Below, piece after piece: positions 1-10,780 of a DNA stretch of 64,000 nucleotides (position 1 is its first letter; each line of letters opens with the position of its first letter). The position numbers and the translations under genes were made by a program. Below the pieces are notes generated by a model. The model did not search any database, was not told where the DNA came from, and saw only the letters and a program-made list of their open reading frames with translations. Origin of the DNA: Prorocentrum cordatum (lineage: Eukaryota > Sar > Dinophyceae > Prorocentrales > Prorocentraceae); contig CAUYUJ010019590.1 in the NCBI GenBank assembly GCA_963575745.1, forward strand, positions 102,920-166,919. The letters run 5' to 3'.

Positions 1-2182
1 AAAGTGGCGACAGTTTCACAGATCGCAGCCCACCAGGGATGGCGAGGTCTAATTTGGGTCCGCCCGTGGCGTCACTGTGCTGGGCCCCCCAGCAGGCCTC
101 GAAAGTGGCGACAGTTTCACAGATCGCAGCCCCCCAGGGATGGCGAGGTCTAATTTGAATCCGCCCGTGTCGTCACTGTGCTGGGCCCCCCAGCAGGCCT
201 CGAATGTGGCGACAGTTTCACAGATCGCAGCCCCCCAGGGATGGCGAGGTCTAATTTGGGTCCGCGCGTGGCGTCACTGTGCTGGGCCCCCCAGCAGGCC
301 TCGAAAGTGGCGACAGTTTCACAGATCGCAGCCCCACAGGGATGGCGAGGTCTAATTTGGGTCCGCGCGTGGCGTCACTGTGCTGGGACCCCCAGCAGGC
401 CTCGAAAGTGGCGACAGTCTCACAGATCGCAGCCCCCCAGGGATGGCGAGGTCTAATTTGGGTCCGCCCGTGGCGTCACTGTGCTGGGCCCCCCAGCAGG
501 CCTCGAAAGTGGCGACAGTTTCACAGATCGCAGCCCCCCCCCAGGGATGGCGAGGTCTAATTTGGGTCCGCCCAGATCGCAGCCCCCAGGGATGGCGAGG
601 TCTGACTGGGCTGTGCTGGCCCCCCCCCAGCAGGCCTCGAAAGTGGCGACAGTTTCACAGATCGCAGCCCCCCAGGGATGGCGAGGTCTAATTTGAATCC
701 GCCCGTGGCCCACTGTGCTGGGCCCCCCAGCAGGCCTCGAAAGTGGCGACAGTTTCACAGATCGCAGCCCCCCAGGGATGGCGAGGTCTAATTTGGGTCC
801 GCCCGTGGCGTCACTGTGCTGGGCCCCCCAGCAGGCCTCGAAAGTGGCGACAGTTTCACAGATCGCAGCCCCCCAGGGATGGCGAGGTCTAATTTGAATC
901 TGCGCGTGGCGTCACTGTGCTGGGCCCCCCAGCAGGCCTCGAAAGTGGCGACAGTTTCACAGATCGCAGCCCCCCAGGGATGGCGAGGTCTAATTTGAAT
1001 CTGCGTGGCGTCACTGTGCTGGGCCCCCCAGCAGGCCTCGAAAGTGGCGACAGTTTCACAGATCGCAGCCCCCCAGGGATGGCGAGGTCTAATTTGAATC
1101 CGCGTGGCCCTCACTGTGCTGGGCCCCCCAGCAGGCCTCGAAAGTGGCGACAGTTTCACAGATCGCAGCCCCCCAGGGATGGCGAGGTCTAATTTGGGTC
1201 CGCCCGTGGCGTCACTGTGCTGGGCCCCCCAGCAGGCCTCGAAAGTGGCGACAGTTTCACAGATCGCAGCCCCCCAGGGATGGCGAGGTCTAATTTGGGT
1301 CCGCCCGTGGCCCTCTGTGCTGGGCCCCCCAGCAGGCCTCGAAAGTGGCGACAGTTTCACAGATCGCAGCCCCCCAGGGATGGCGAGGTCTAATTTGAAT
1401 CCGCGCGTGGCCCTCTGTGCTGGCCCCCCAGCAGGCCTCGAAAATGGCGACAGTTTCACAGATCGCAGCCCCCCAGGGATGGCGAGGTCTATTTGAATCT
1501 GCGGTGGGTACCCACTGTGCTGGGCCCCCCAGCAGGCCTCGAAAGTGGCGACAGTTTCACAGATCGCAGCCCCCCAGGGATGGCGAGGTCTAATTTGAAT
1601 CTGCGTGTGGCGTCACTGTGCTGGGCCCCCCAGCAGGCCTCGAAAGTGGCGACAGTTTCACAGATCGCAGCCCCCCAGGGATGGCGAGGTCTAATTTGAA
1701 TCTGCGTGTGGGTACCCACTGTGCTGGGCCCCCAGCAGGCCTCGAAAGTGGCGACAGTTTCACAGATCGCAGCCCCCCAGGGATGGCGAGGTCTAATTTG
1801 AGTCTGCCGTGGGTACCCACTGTGCTGGGCCCCCCAGCAGGCCTCGAAAGTGGCGACAGTTTCACAGATCGCAGCCCCCCAGGGATGGCGAGGTCTAATT
1901 TGAATCTGCGTGTGGCGTCACTGTGCTGGGCCCCCCAGCAGGCCTCGAAAGTGGCGACAGTTTCACAGATCGCAGCCCCCCAGGGATGGCGAGGTCTAAT
2001 TTGAATCCGCGCGTGGCGTCACTGTGCTGGGCCCCCCAGCAGGCCTCGAAAGTGGCGACAGTTTCACAGATCGCAGCCCCCCAGGGATGGCGAGGTCTAA
2101 TTTGAATCTGCGTGTGGCGTCACTGTGCTGGGCCCCCCAGCAGGCCTCGAAAGTGGCGACAGTTTCACAGATCGCAGCCCCA
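1..2182. repeat. 101-bp GC-rich satellite array, about 21 copies
   Basis: A unit of about 101 bp repeats head to tail from the window edge. Each unit carries CTGTGCTGGGCCCCCCAGCA, then CCTCGAAAGTGGCGACAGTT, then CAGATCGCAGCCCCCCAGGG. Copies differ mostly in the TAATTTG(GG/AA)TC(C/T)GC(C/G)CGTG junction and by small C-run changes; one near 560-610 is partly truncated. The long open frames on both strands follow from the stop-poor unit and are not taken as genes. The array starts outside the window. Confidence 0.95.
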
Positions 2183-2404
2183 CGCAGGCAAGACAGGAGG
2201 AGGCAAGAGGGAGGCGGGACGGGAAGAAAGGAGTGGAGACCACACTGCTCTATTCAAAACGAATGCCCAGCCAAGGAGGGTTGGGAACAAAACAAAATTA
2301 CCCTGGCGACGTACCCAACCCCTGCGCAACACGGGGCATGAGTAGCATGGGAGACGTTATACGGAGGTGATGGCGTGACATGGGCGCATACACTTCTGCA
2401 AGCG
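2183..2404. other. Unique spacer between two satellite arrays
   Basis: About 220 bp of non-repetitive sequence joins the two related satellites. No domain, RNA gene or convincing open frame is visible. Confidence 0.6.
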
Positions 2405-3080
2405 GCATTCGTGAGGCTCGCAGCCCCCCAGGGATTGCGATGTCCCGCTCAGATCTGCCTGGTGCCTCGCTCCGCTGGACCCACCAGCAGCCCTCGAAAA
2501 TGGCGACAAGTTCGCAGATCGCAACCCCCCAAGGACGGCGAGGTCCCGTTCAAATCCGCGCGGTGCCTCACTCCGCAGGACTCACCAGCAGCTTCGAAAG
2601 TGGCGACAATTTCGCAGATCGCAACCCCCCAGGGACGGCGAGGTCCCGCTCAGGCCCGCGCGGTGCCTCATTCCTCAGGAACCACCAACAGCCCTCGAAA
2701 ATGGCGACATGTCGCGTATCGCAGCCCCCCCCCCAAGGACGGCGAGGTCCCGCTCAGGTCCGCGCGGTGCCTCACTCCGCAGGACCCACCAGCAGCCCTC
2801 GAAAGCGGCGACGGTTTCGCAGATCGCAGCCCCCCAAGGACGGCGAGGTCCCGCTCAGGTCCGCCCGGTGCCTCACTCCGCAGGACCCACCAGCAGCCCT
2901 CGAAAGTGGCGACGTTTTAGCAGATCGCAGCCCCCCAGGGACGGCGAGGTCCCGCTCAGGTCCGCGCGGTGCCTCACTCCGCAGGACCCACCAGCAGCCC
3001 TCGAAAGTGGCGACATTTTCGCAGACCGCCGCCCCCCAGGGACGGCGAGGTCCCGCCCAGGCCCGCGCGGTGCCTCATCC
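2405..3080. repeat. Diverged sister satellite, about 7 copies of ~101 bp
   Basis: The unit keeps the core of the 1-2182 array (CCTCGAAAGTGGCGAC, CAGATCGCAGCCCCCCA, GGCGAGGTC), but the flanks changed to CCCGCTCAGGTCCGCGCGGT and CTCCGCAGGACCCACCAGCA. Spacing is about 101-102 bp, for example between the GATCGCAG cores near 2822 and 2923. It ends about 20 bp before the ATG of the helicase-like gene. Confidence 0.9.
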
Positions 3081-3101
3081 CCCTGCTGCCCGCACCCGCC
3101 C

Positions 3102-3980
3102 ATGGACAAGGACAGGCGCATCATCTTCAGGTGTCGCGAAGCCCCCGACGCCAGGTGGACCTACATGGACGACAACAGCGGCGGTGGGCACTGGTGCTGG
3201 CTATGCGATGAGTGCGGCAAAGCAGTCAACGAACCAGAGTACTTCACGTCGACCGAGCACATGCAACAGCGCGAGCAGACCCAGATCGCCAAGCACATGG
3301 ACGGCTTCCCACCCCATGGGCTACCCGACCCCCAAAACTTCATAATGGGAGGCGACCTGTGGGCCATGACGCGGGGCATGGATACACCGGAGATCCCGAG
3401 GACGCAATACCCAGGGTGGAGCTGGGACTGGGAGCTCGACGGGAAACAGTCCCCCATCGACCCCTGCGTCTACGAGGCGGACTGGGACGCGATACCGATC
3501 GGATTTCCAACGCACTACGACGGACCAGGGTACTCTCCCCCGCGAGGGCTGGTGATCAGCAACGACAAAGTACAGCACCCCTGGGCCAAGACCACCTGCC
3601 CCCAGCAGCAAACTAAGGAACAGCTACTCCACAGCGCTGGACAGGCACTGGCCGGCTCCCTGGCCATGAGGGGTGTGTCCAGCCCCGCCTCGGGACAGTC
3701 CGCCCACGCACCGCCCCCCCCCCCTCCTGGGCATCCACCTCCAACCCAGCCCACCATCCGGGGGCCCCCCTCTGGGCACCCTCCTCAGGCGGCCCCGCTG
3801 GCCACGGGGGACACTCCGGCAACTCCACAGCGCCCCGCGGGGCCGGAATGCCAGCCCCCACTTCGCCGGGGGCGCCCGCCATCGAAGGACGTCGCACACG
3901 GCTCGGCGGGAACGCCGAAGACCTCCACAGCGCCCCCTGGTACATGCCCCCAAACGGCACGGCGACGCGCCCCTGCCTAG
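3102..3980 (+). pseudogene. N-terminal Cys/His (matrin-like) segment and proline-rich linker
   Basis: Start chosen at the ATG at 3102, the first after the satellite. Early residues contain a WCWLCDECGK cluster followed by STEHMQQRE, a C-x2-C ... H arrangement like U1/matrin-type RNA-binding fingers, although the second His is unclear. Trp-rich sequence follows (YPGWSWDWEL), then a proline-rich low-complexity linker from about 3690. The frame runs to a stop at 3978-3980, while the more conserved-looking continuation is in frame 2 from about 3850, so a frameshift lies in the proline-rich stretch. Function unknown; an RNA-binding role is suggested only by the finger pattern and the helicase downstream. 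Confidence 0.5.
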
Positions 3981-5065
3981 GTCCAGTTCCAGGGGCAGTC
4001 CCGCCGCCGACTGACTGGACTCGACGGCTGCAACTATACGGCAAGGAGCTAACGGAGGACTTCTTCACCGAGTTCTACGCGGACGTGGGGCCACCCGACG
4101 ATGGCTCCACCACGCCCCGGCAAGTCATAGCTAGCAAGACTACCTGCACCCTAGAAGTGCAGATCCTCACATGTTCCCAGCCGAGCGAGCAATGCCAGGA
4201 GATCCTGAGTAGGCACCACCTGCACGAGCGGCTCAAATGACAACGACAGGGCCAAAGCGAGTACTACCTGCTGGTTTGGGACACGAAGTGGGCCATGGAG
4301 TGGACAGAGCGCGACGTGACGGCAGGCGCCCCGAACCCCTTCCTAATCTCCAAGTCCTCGCCAACGATGGATTTCTTGGCAAAGATGACCCGCGTCTGGC
4401 CCCCCGCCCCCGGCGCGAGGGTCTCGGGCACAGACCCGAGCTGCCCCGCGGGAATCGCACTGGCCCACTACGACGCCAAAATGAACGGACCCTTTCACGA
4501 CAACGACGACACAGTTCCAAGGCCACGCCCGGCCCAACACTACTACAGGGTCGACCGCACCACGAGGAAAGCCCAATTCCACAAGGTCAACGCGGCGATA
4601 CGGGAATTCCTTTCAGTCGGGTGCGATTGGGCGGCCCTCGGGGGCACCCCCCTCCCGCCCATCGTCTGGGAGCGTCTTTCTCCGCGCGAGGACTGCGACA
4701 GCAAGGCCAGAACCCTGACTATCGACGACCCCGACCAACCCAACACCAACCAGCGCACGGGCACACCCGCACTGACGGCTCAGCAGGCGGAGGATTCCCC
4801 GGGCAGCGTCTCCCAACGACTGTCGCCGGCCCCTAAGGAGGAAGACCTGGGGCACACCTGCGGCCTGCACCGCGCCAACGACGCCCAGCGACGCTGCGTG
4901 CTTGCGACCCAGAATTCCCTCCTTACCCTATGTCACGGGCCTCCTGAAACCGGGAAGACCGAGGTCACGGCCTGCGTGGCAGACGCCTGCATGTCGCGCC
5001 TCGCCCCAGGGTGGGGAGCAGGGTGTTTTGGCGGCACCGACGGATCCACGGGCAACCTGGCATAG
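3848..5065 (+). pseudogene. Pre-helicase region and Walker A (motif I)
   Basis: Frame 2 is continuous here except for a TGA at 4238. The protein includes YYLLVWDTKWAMEWTERDV, then a helicase entry segment in which HGPPETGKTEVTACVADAC matches motif I (GPPGTGKT) of UPF1-type superfamily 1B helicases, with the usual third-position Gly replaced by Glu. The frame hits a TAG at 5063; the sequence immediately after (HIGKNL, AVRLAREDK) continues in the same frame, so this is a point-mutation stop. Known family role: ATP-dependent 5'-3' RNA/DNA unwinding. Whether this copy could hydrolyse ATP is doubtful given the stops. Confidence 0.65.
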
Positions 5066-6480
5066 CACATCGGGAAGAACCTGAACCCAGCTAACGACGA
5101 CCTGTTCCCGCGCACGGCCGTGCGCCTCGCACGCGAGGACAAGGTAAAGGGCAGCGTAGCCAAAACGACCACCCCCGTCGCCAAGTACGCTAAGCTGCAC
5201 AACATGTCGGAGGACGAGGTCACCACGGGGCACGCGAACTGGCTCCACAAGTTCCGAGCGGAAGTCGCGACAGAGGCAAAACTCATCTTGGCCACACGAG
5301 GCGGGGGTCGACCTCTGGGACAAGAAATTCCTCAGATGTCTCCTCGACGAGGCAGGACATACGTCCGAGCCCACGGCCATCCTGTCCCTGAACCACGCTG
5401 TCAGATGCGGAGCCAGAACAGTCCTCTTCGGCGACGAGCGGCAGCTGTGCCCGACGGTCAAATCCCAGCAGGCACTGCACTGGGGGCTAGGGGTGTCCAT
5501 TCTCGCCAAGTACGCGGCAGCCATAGGGGACATCCCCGAGTGCAACGTCACTCTGGAGGAGGGCCATCGGATCCATCCGCACCTGCTCGCGCGGCCCTCG
5601 CTCACGTTCTACGGGGGCAGGCTAGTCTCCGCCATCCTGAACCCCATGCTACAGCGACCGCGCGCCGAAAGACTGGAGTGGCCGCTCGCGCGACCTTTGA
5701 CCGACCAAGAATACGAAGCAGCAAAGAACGAGGACGGCAACTACGAGCCTGACGACTCCCTGATCGACACCGCAGGCGGATTCCGGAGCAAGGCAGCTTG
5801 CACGGCCCCGAAGGGATCGGCGGCACCGTCTACGACCGGAATCGCTTCATACTTGCTCACATCCCCTCGCAAGAGGTCCAGTCCGCGATCCAGGACGGCT
5901 ACGCCAACATTCACGAAGCACGCACAGTGGTTGCCCTGGTGAAGGCCCTCGTACCATGGGTACGACGGACCAACAGCACCATCCTCGCACTGCCGGCGTA
6001 AAAGCTCCAGCTGACCCCCGCGCTGGCAGGCAACCCCTGCGCGGCGCACGACATCAGGCGCTGCTCGCGGGCGGCGCAAAGGCGGCACGACATCAGGATC
6101 CGAGATGAACACGGGCGGCCCCGGCCCCCTGCGCCAACAGGGGCGGGGCAGCTCCAACTCCTCTCAGGCCGGCAAGGGGCCCGCGGGAGGGACATTGATC
6201 AATCGCGCCACGGCAGCAAACGGCCTGAGCGAACGCTTCAGGGGCATCGCAGACCTGTTCCCAGACCTCCTGGACAGCGAAGCGATCCGCGTCACCGCCA
6301 TCGACGCCGCACAGGGACAAGAGGCGCCTGTCGTCATCCTTATGACCACCCGCGCCAACTCCATGCTCACTTGGACCACGTAGACGACCGGCACCGCATC
6401 AACGTGGGGCTGACGCGCCCACAACGCAACCTTATCATGACCGCGGACGCAAAGGATGTTCCGCACGGCCACAGACGCTG
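5066..6480 (+). pseudogene. SF1 helicase motifs II to VI, split over frames
   Basis: In frame 3, LLDEAGHTSEPTAI near 5340 is motif II (DEAG) and VLFGDERQLCPTV near 5430 is motif III (GDxxQLxP); the frame continues through LEEGHRIHPHL to about 5790. Frame 2 then carries DRNRFILAHIPSQEV. Frame 3 resumes at 6105 and gives RVTAIDAAQGQEAPVVIL (motif V), and frame 2 from 6371 gives RINVGLTRPQRNLIM (motif VI, normally RxNVAxTRA). All core motifs occur in canonical order and spacing, which makes the SF1/UPF1-like call strong, but at least three frame changes are needed to read them. Confidence 0.75.
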
Positions 6481-6621
6481 CACTCCATCACCTGGGCACC
6501 TGGGCACAGAAGGCAGACCTCGCCTTCGAATTCCACCTCAACCAGGGCGGATCACTGCGCCAGCCCATAGCTGATTCAAGCGTCTTCAAGGACGACATCC
6601 CCGAGACTGCCAGCCCAGAAG

Positions 6622-7797
6622 ATGGCCCGGCGGTTAGCGGAAGCCGACCGCAGACGAAAGGAGAAGGAAGTGATCAAGGCCAGTCAGGCTCAACAGGCTG
6701 GCTTCTCGGCGCGCGTCGACCTACCGCTCCCTGCCGACCACGGCTGGAAGGACCTGGAGGATGACGTCAACGCTGCAGCGGTGAGACTACTAGGCTGCCC
6801 GGCATTCGGACCCTGCCTGCTATGGTGCCTCGGGCTACATCCGAACCAGTACGGCGTTGCGGATCAACCTACGGACCCCAGCGTGCAGGACAGGAAGGGA
6901 TGGAGCATGAACGGGCACCTCTTCTTCTGCTCTGCACTTGTAGGACTGGACGACGGCAATATGGTCTACACGGCGGTCTTCGCGACCATCATGCGGGCTC
7001 TAGGACTCGGAGTCACGGACAACGACAACGCCCACGCAGTCGAACCCAACCTGATCCCACCCCGAAGGGACTGGCCGAACATGCCGAGAGCGCGGCACGT
7101 TAAGGAAGCCTGCATCCCCGCCGACGCCCCCAGGCGCAGACCCAAATGCTGGCAGCCGTCCACCTGCAAGTGCCAAAAGCACAAGGGTCCACCCACACCG
7201 CCAGCGTTTCAAGCCTTCTGCGACATGGGCCCGAAGGGACGCCTGGCCAAAGTTCTCAACAGCCTCCTGGACAGCACCGGCGCGACTCTGGGAGCCATCC
7301 AAGCCAGGATCCTGCTCGCCTTGTCCCTGCTCATACAACGCGAACCACGCACCTGCCTGTATCCATGCGGGGACGCTGAGGGCATTGGCGACGTGATCGA
7401 GGCCATCCTTGGCTTACACGATCCGTACCGCACGCGCGACAAGACGGCTCGTGACCAGCTAGGCGCACTAGTCGGACTACAGCGGCGGCACTTCAAGCAG
7501 CTGCACTCGGCGCTGGGAGCTCCTGATCACTGCGGTGCCCCGCTTAGTCATGGTCGCCCACCACCACCCCCTGGCCAAGAGTGCGAACTGCCCCGCGACC
7601 TGGAGGGACCTCGAGGCTCAGAAATTCCCACTCCAGGCCACCCTCGCGGTCATCGAAGGCACCGCGTCTACCGCCGACCTGTCAGCCCTGGCGCACCAGG
7701 AGTAAGCCGCATGCGCACTCTACGTCGGACGTGCTTGGGCCCGGCATCGGCCTCACCCACGACCCGACCAAGCAGGCAAGCAGCGTCACCTGGATAA
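6622..7797 (+). pseudogene. Post-helicase segment of the same gene, unrecognised
   Basis: A 391-residue open frame with coding-like composition starts with a charged stretch (MARRLAEADRRRKEKEV). It then has a globular-looking part with spaced cysteines (PAFGPCLLWCLGLHP; KCWQPSTCKCQKHKG) and regular hydrophobic spacing to about residue 290, after which it becomes proline/arginine-rich and is probably out of frame. It follows helicase motif VI by about 180 bp on the same strand, so it is read as the C-terminal extension. I do not recognise a domain. Confidence 0.45.
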
Positions 7798-9454
7798 GTG
7801 GAGGGTACCCATTCACGCGACTGCACCTGGGCGCGCCCGCCCCGCCCGGGCCGCGCCCTGGAGCGACGCTCAGGCCCCCGTGGATAGACGACCGAGACAC
7901 CCGGTGGACGAAGGAACAGAACAAGACCGAGTTCTACGCCAAGGGCGTCTACGCGGCCCCTTCAAGCACGACAAAGGCGCCCACGTCCGCAAGCGGATCC
8001 GCCAGACCATTACGGTCAAGAGGCTGACGGAGTACTACCAAGGAGGGGACCTCACATGGCTGCGTCTGCTGTCGGGCCACGAAGGCCATGGAAGAGCGCC
8101 AGCCCATTCCAGACGACGCGGACTTCAAGGACTGGACCAACGACCGCCCCGACGACACGCCTGCGCGCACAACGCGCGCCATGCCGGGATTGTCCGACGT
8201 CAACACCTACGGCCCTAACACCCCTGGAGCAGCTGGTGGCCCCGCTGGAAGGCGACCTGAACCCGCTCAATGTCGGAACCACCCCCCCTGCCAGCAACGC
8301 GAACGACGATCGCCTGATCTCTCACTCCTACAAGAAGAATGTCGGCACCTGGCGATGCGACGGCTGCCCCCCCGGGCACAGAGGGGCACAGGTGGGGGCC
8401 AGGGCAGGCTTTCCCTGGCATGTATGGGCACGCCGCTGACCCAGAAGGACTCCGCACCGGCTTCAACCTGGCCCACGGGCCCCCACCCATACAGCTAATG
8501 AGGGAAATGTTCCTGACAAAGCGCGGGCACGCAGGCTGGCACTGCAAGGAGTGCCTGATCCACAAGTGGGACATGGCCCCGTCAGCAGTGAAACAGGTAC
8601 TCGACAGGTACGGCCATGACGTATACCCTAGCGTAGGAACCAGACCTCTCGCCGCACTACAAGGCATCCACGCCGCGTCGTCAGAGGTCGCAGCACGCCA
8701 TCCTGGAGGAAGTGCAGCGACGCGCTGCTGCCTGGGACGAGGAGGCGCGCATCTACCGGGAGCGCCCCCACAACTCACCCCCGCCACCTCCCAAGGACAA
8801 GCAACAACACCTAGCCTGGGAGCGCCAACCGGCGGACGGGGAGACACGCGCGAAGGCGGCGGCACAGACCAGGGGCGAAGGTGACGAGGAGGCGCACAGC
8901 CGAGGGGCCAGGCGCACACACCCCAACGCCACGGCTTCAGCCCAGCCAACCGCCGGGCACACGCCCAGCAGCGAGCCCCAGCAGCACACCGCCCCCCGAG
9001 CGGGCGCGCGCCCCGACAACGCCTCCAACCAGGCTGAGTGCCCAAGACCCGCCAGGGAAAGGCGCCTGACACCCTGCCCTCCCACTCACGGTAGCGACTC
9101 GCCCCCGCCCACTCCGCGCGGCGACGAGCCGGCCCTGGCCCCGCCCGCCACGAGACCTACAGCTACCGAGTCCGTCGGGGCGCCACCGGCCGTCGGCGCG
9201 GCACCTGAACCCCCCCGAGTGCACGGCGCCCAGCAGCCGCGAGCGGCAGCAAGGACGAGCCCCGGACACGCCCATCCAGGGCCCCCGTCGCCCGCTCGCA
9301 ACGGACAGCCCGCGCATCCAGGGCGGCGACGACGCGGTCATTCATCAGGAGCGACACCCTCCCCCACGCCAGGTGGTTCAGCTCAGGGGACAGCGCCGAG
9401 CCCCTGTCGACGCAGCCCCTGGACGGAGCGGCATTCGGACCCGCCCTCAACGTC
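7798..9454 (+). other. GC-rich continuation, frame uncertain
   Basis: Several overlapping frames are open because the region is poor in T. One plausible coding patch lies around 8490-8640 (PIQLMREMFLTKRGHAGWHC with KECLIHKWDM following, a C-x2-C pair). The rest is Pro/Ala/Arg-rich low-complexity sequence. No frame can be preferred by inspection. Confidence 0.35.
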
Positions 9455-10780
9455 GTGGCCCGCGAACAGGACGGGCGGACCCTGTTCGTCCAGATCGGCA
9501 GCGAGTGGCTGGAAGCCTGGGGCGCCTGCACCAGGACGCTACGCGTGAACGTCCTCCGCGGCGACGCAGCGCCCCGGGCAGCAGCCTTCCTGGGCAGAAC
9601 CGACAGCGAGGCACACGGGGCGCAGGCACCTGCGGCCCCCGCCAGCCCCTGGCTCGGCGCCGACATCGGGGGCGACAAAGTGACGTCCCCAGGAGTGGCT
9701 CAGCCCGACCCCAAGCTCGAATCTTGCGCGTCGCGTGCGGACACACAAGATCCCACCCACAAACCTGCACCCCTTGTGCCCCCTAAGGAGGAGGACCCCG
9801 ACTGGGCCAACGACGACCGGGAACAAGAGAAGAAGCTGAGGCTCGCAGAGGCCCTAAGCACAGTCCATGCGGTCTCCTCATCCTCAGACTCCGACACAGT
9901 CGAGGAGGGCCAAGCCAAGGTGAGCCCTCGCGACGAACGACGCAGCAGTCCCGAGGGCGACTCAAGCAGTACCTGCCAGACCCAGCCAGCCGACGCACCC
10001 ACGGCACCGATCACGTTTCTGGCGGCCGCTGCCGACAACCGGGCGCTGCACACGCGGACCAGATCCAAAGGCCTGGAGGACAGGCGCCCTGCACTCACCC
10101 CCCTCCCTGCGCATGAGCTAGAGCGCGTGCGCGGCAGGGCGCGGGAGCCAGTTGCCCGGGAGTCATACGAGACCGCGGCGAGGCGCGCGCCCGGAGAAAC
10201 TGGCGACCGGACCCGCGCTGGAGAGCACGACCGCGACCGCGACCGCGACCGCCACAAGGGCGCAGCGGGGGCACCGTGGCGCAAGCAAGACGCCAACGAC
10301 TGGGACATATCCAGGAAGCGCTACTGGGATCAGGACCGCGACAGCGGCGGGGGCACAGGGAGCACCCCCTGGCGCCAGCCAGAACTACGCAGCTCTCACC
10401 ACAGGGACGATCGCCGCTACCCTGACCCCAGCCGCCCACGGACAATCTTCCGCGTCGGCTGGCAGCGCCGCCCACACGAGACAGCTGTCACACACCTGAG
10501 GAGGCTGCAGGCCGAGGGGGGATACCACTTCAACGCAGCCTGGCACTCGCGGCGCAGGCACACGCGCAAGGAGCAGGGCAAAGGCAAATCCAAAGACCAG
10601 GTCGCATTCGACCCGAGCCGCTGGCAACAATTGATAATCGACAATTTTCTGGAAGACATGGACAGCAGCAACCATCGCGCGGAGGCGTGGTCTCGCAACA
10701 CCGGCGCCCATGTGGACTGGGATCGGGAAAGGGCCCTGTACCGGGACGCCCAGAAGAAAAGAGGAGGTCGCCAAGGGTGA
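9455..10780 (+). CDS. RD/RS-rich C-terminal tail of the helicase-like gene
   Basis: A 441-residue frame is open to a TGA at 10778. It begins with a compact segment (GRTLFVQIGSEWLEAWGACT), passes through an acidic Ser-rich stretch (VSSSSDSDTVEEG), then a DRDRDRDR-type run near 10230, and ends in a basic Trp-containing region (KRYWDQDRD; WQRRPHETAVTHLRRLQ; DPSRWQQLIIDNFLEDMD). RD/RS repeats are typical of RNA-processing proteins, consistent with an RNA helicase partner upstream. It may be the last part of one large protein or a separate gene; no start signal separates it. Confidence 0.45.
   Translation: MAREQDGRTLFVQIGSEWLEAWGACTRTLRVNVLRGDAAPRAAAFLGRTDSEAHGAQAPAAPASPWLGADIGGDKVTSPGVAQPDPKLESCASRADTQDPTHKPAPLVPPKEEDPDWANDDREQEKKLRLAEALSTVHAVSSSSDSDTVEEGQAKVSPRDERRSSPEGDSSSTCQTQPADAPTAPITFLAAAADNRALHTRTRSKGLEDRRPALTPLPAHELERVRGRAREPVARESYETAARRAPGETGDRTRAGEHDRDRDRDRHKGAAGAPWRKQDANDWDISRKRYWDQDRDSGGGTGSTPWRQPELRSSHHRDDRRYPDPSRPRTIFRVGWQRRPHETAVTHLRRLQAEGGYHFNAAWHSRRRHTRKEQGKGKSKDQVAFDPSRWQQLIIDNFLEDMDSSNHRAEAWSRNTGAHVDWDRERALYRDAQKKRGGRQG

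Larger units (their letters stand above)
3102..10780 (+). pseudogene. Broken multidomain gene with UPF1-like SF1 helicase core
   Basis: One long plus-strand coding region can be followed through several frames. The order is an N-terminal Cys/His region, proline-rich linker, conserved pre-helicase segment, SF1 helicase motifs, a Cys-containing C-terminal segment and an RD/RS-rich tail. Stops at 4238-4240 (TGA) and 5063-5065 (TAG) lie inside otherwise continuous frame 2. Frame changes are needed near 3850-3980, 5300, 5790, 6100 and 6370. Base composition suits coding DNA throughout. Either this is a decayed copy of a multicopy gene, or introns and assembly errors explain part of the damage. Family assignment rests on the helicase motifs; the flanking parts I do not recognise. 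Details are given per segment. Confidence 0.65.

Noticed and set aside
77-2341. Overlapping 60-220-residue frames on both strands
   Set aside because: They repeat with the 101-bp satellite and shift frame from copy to copy because 101 is not a multiple of three.
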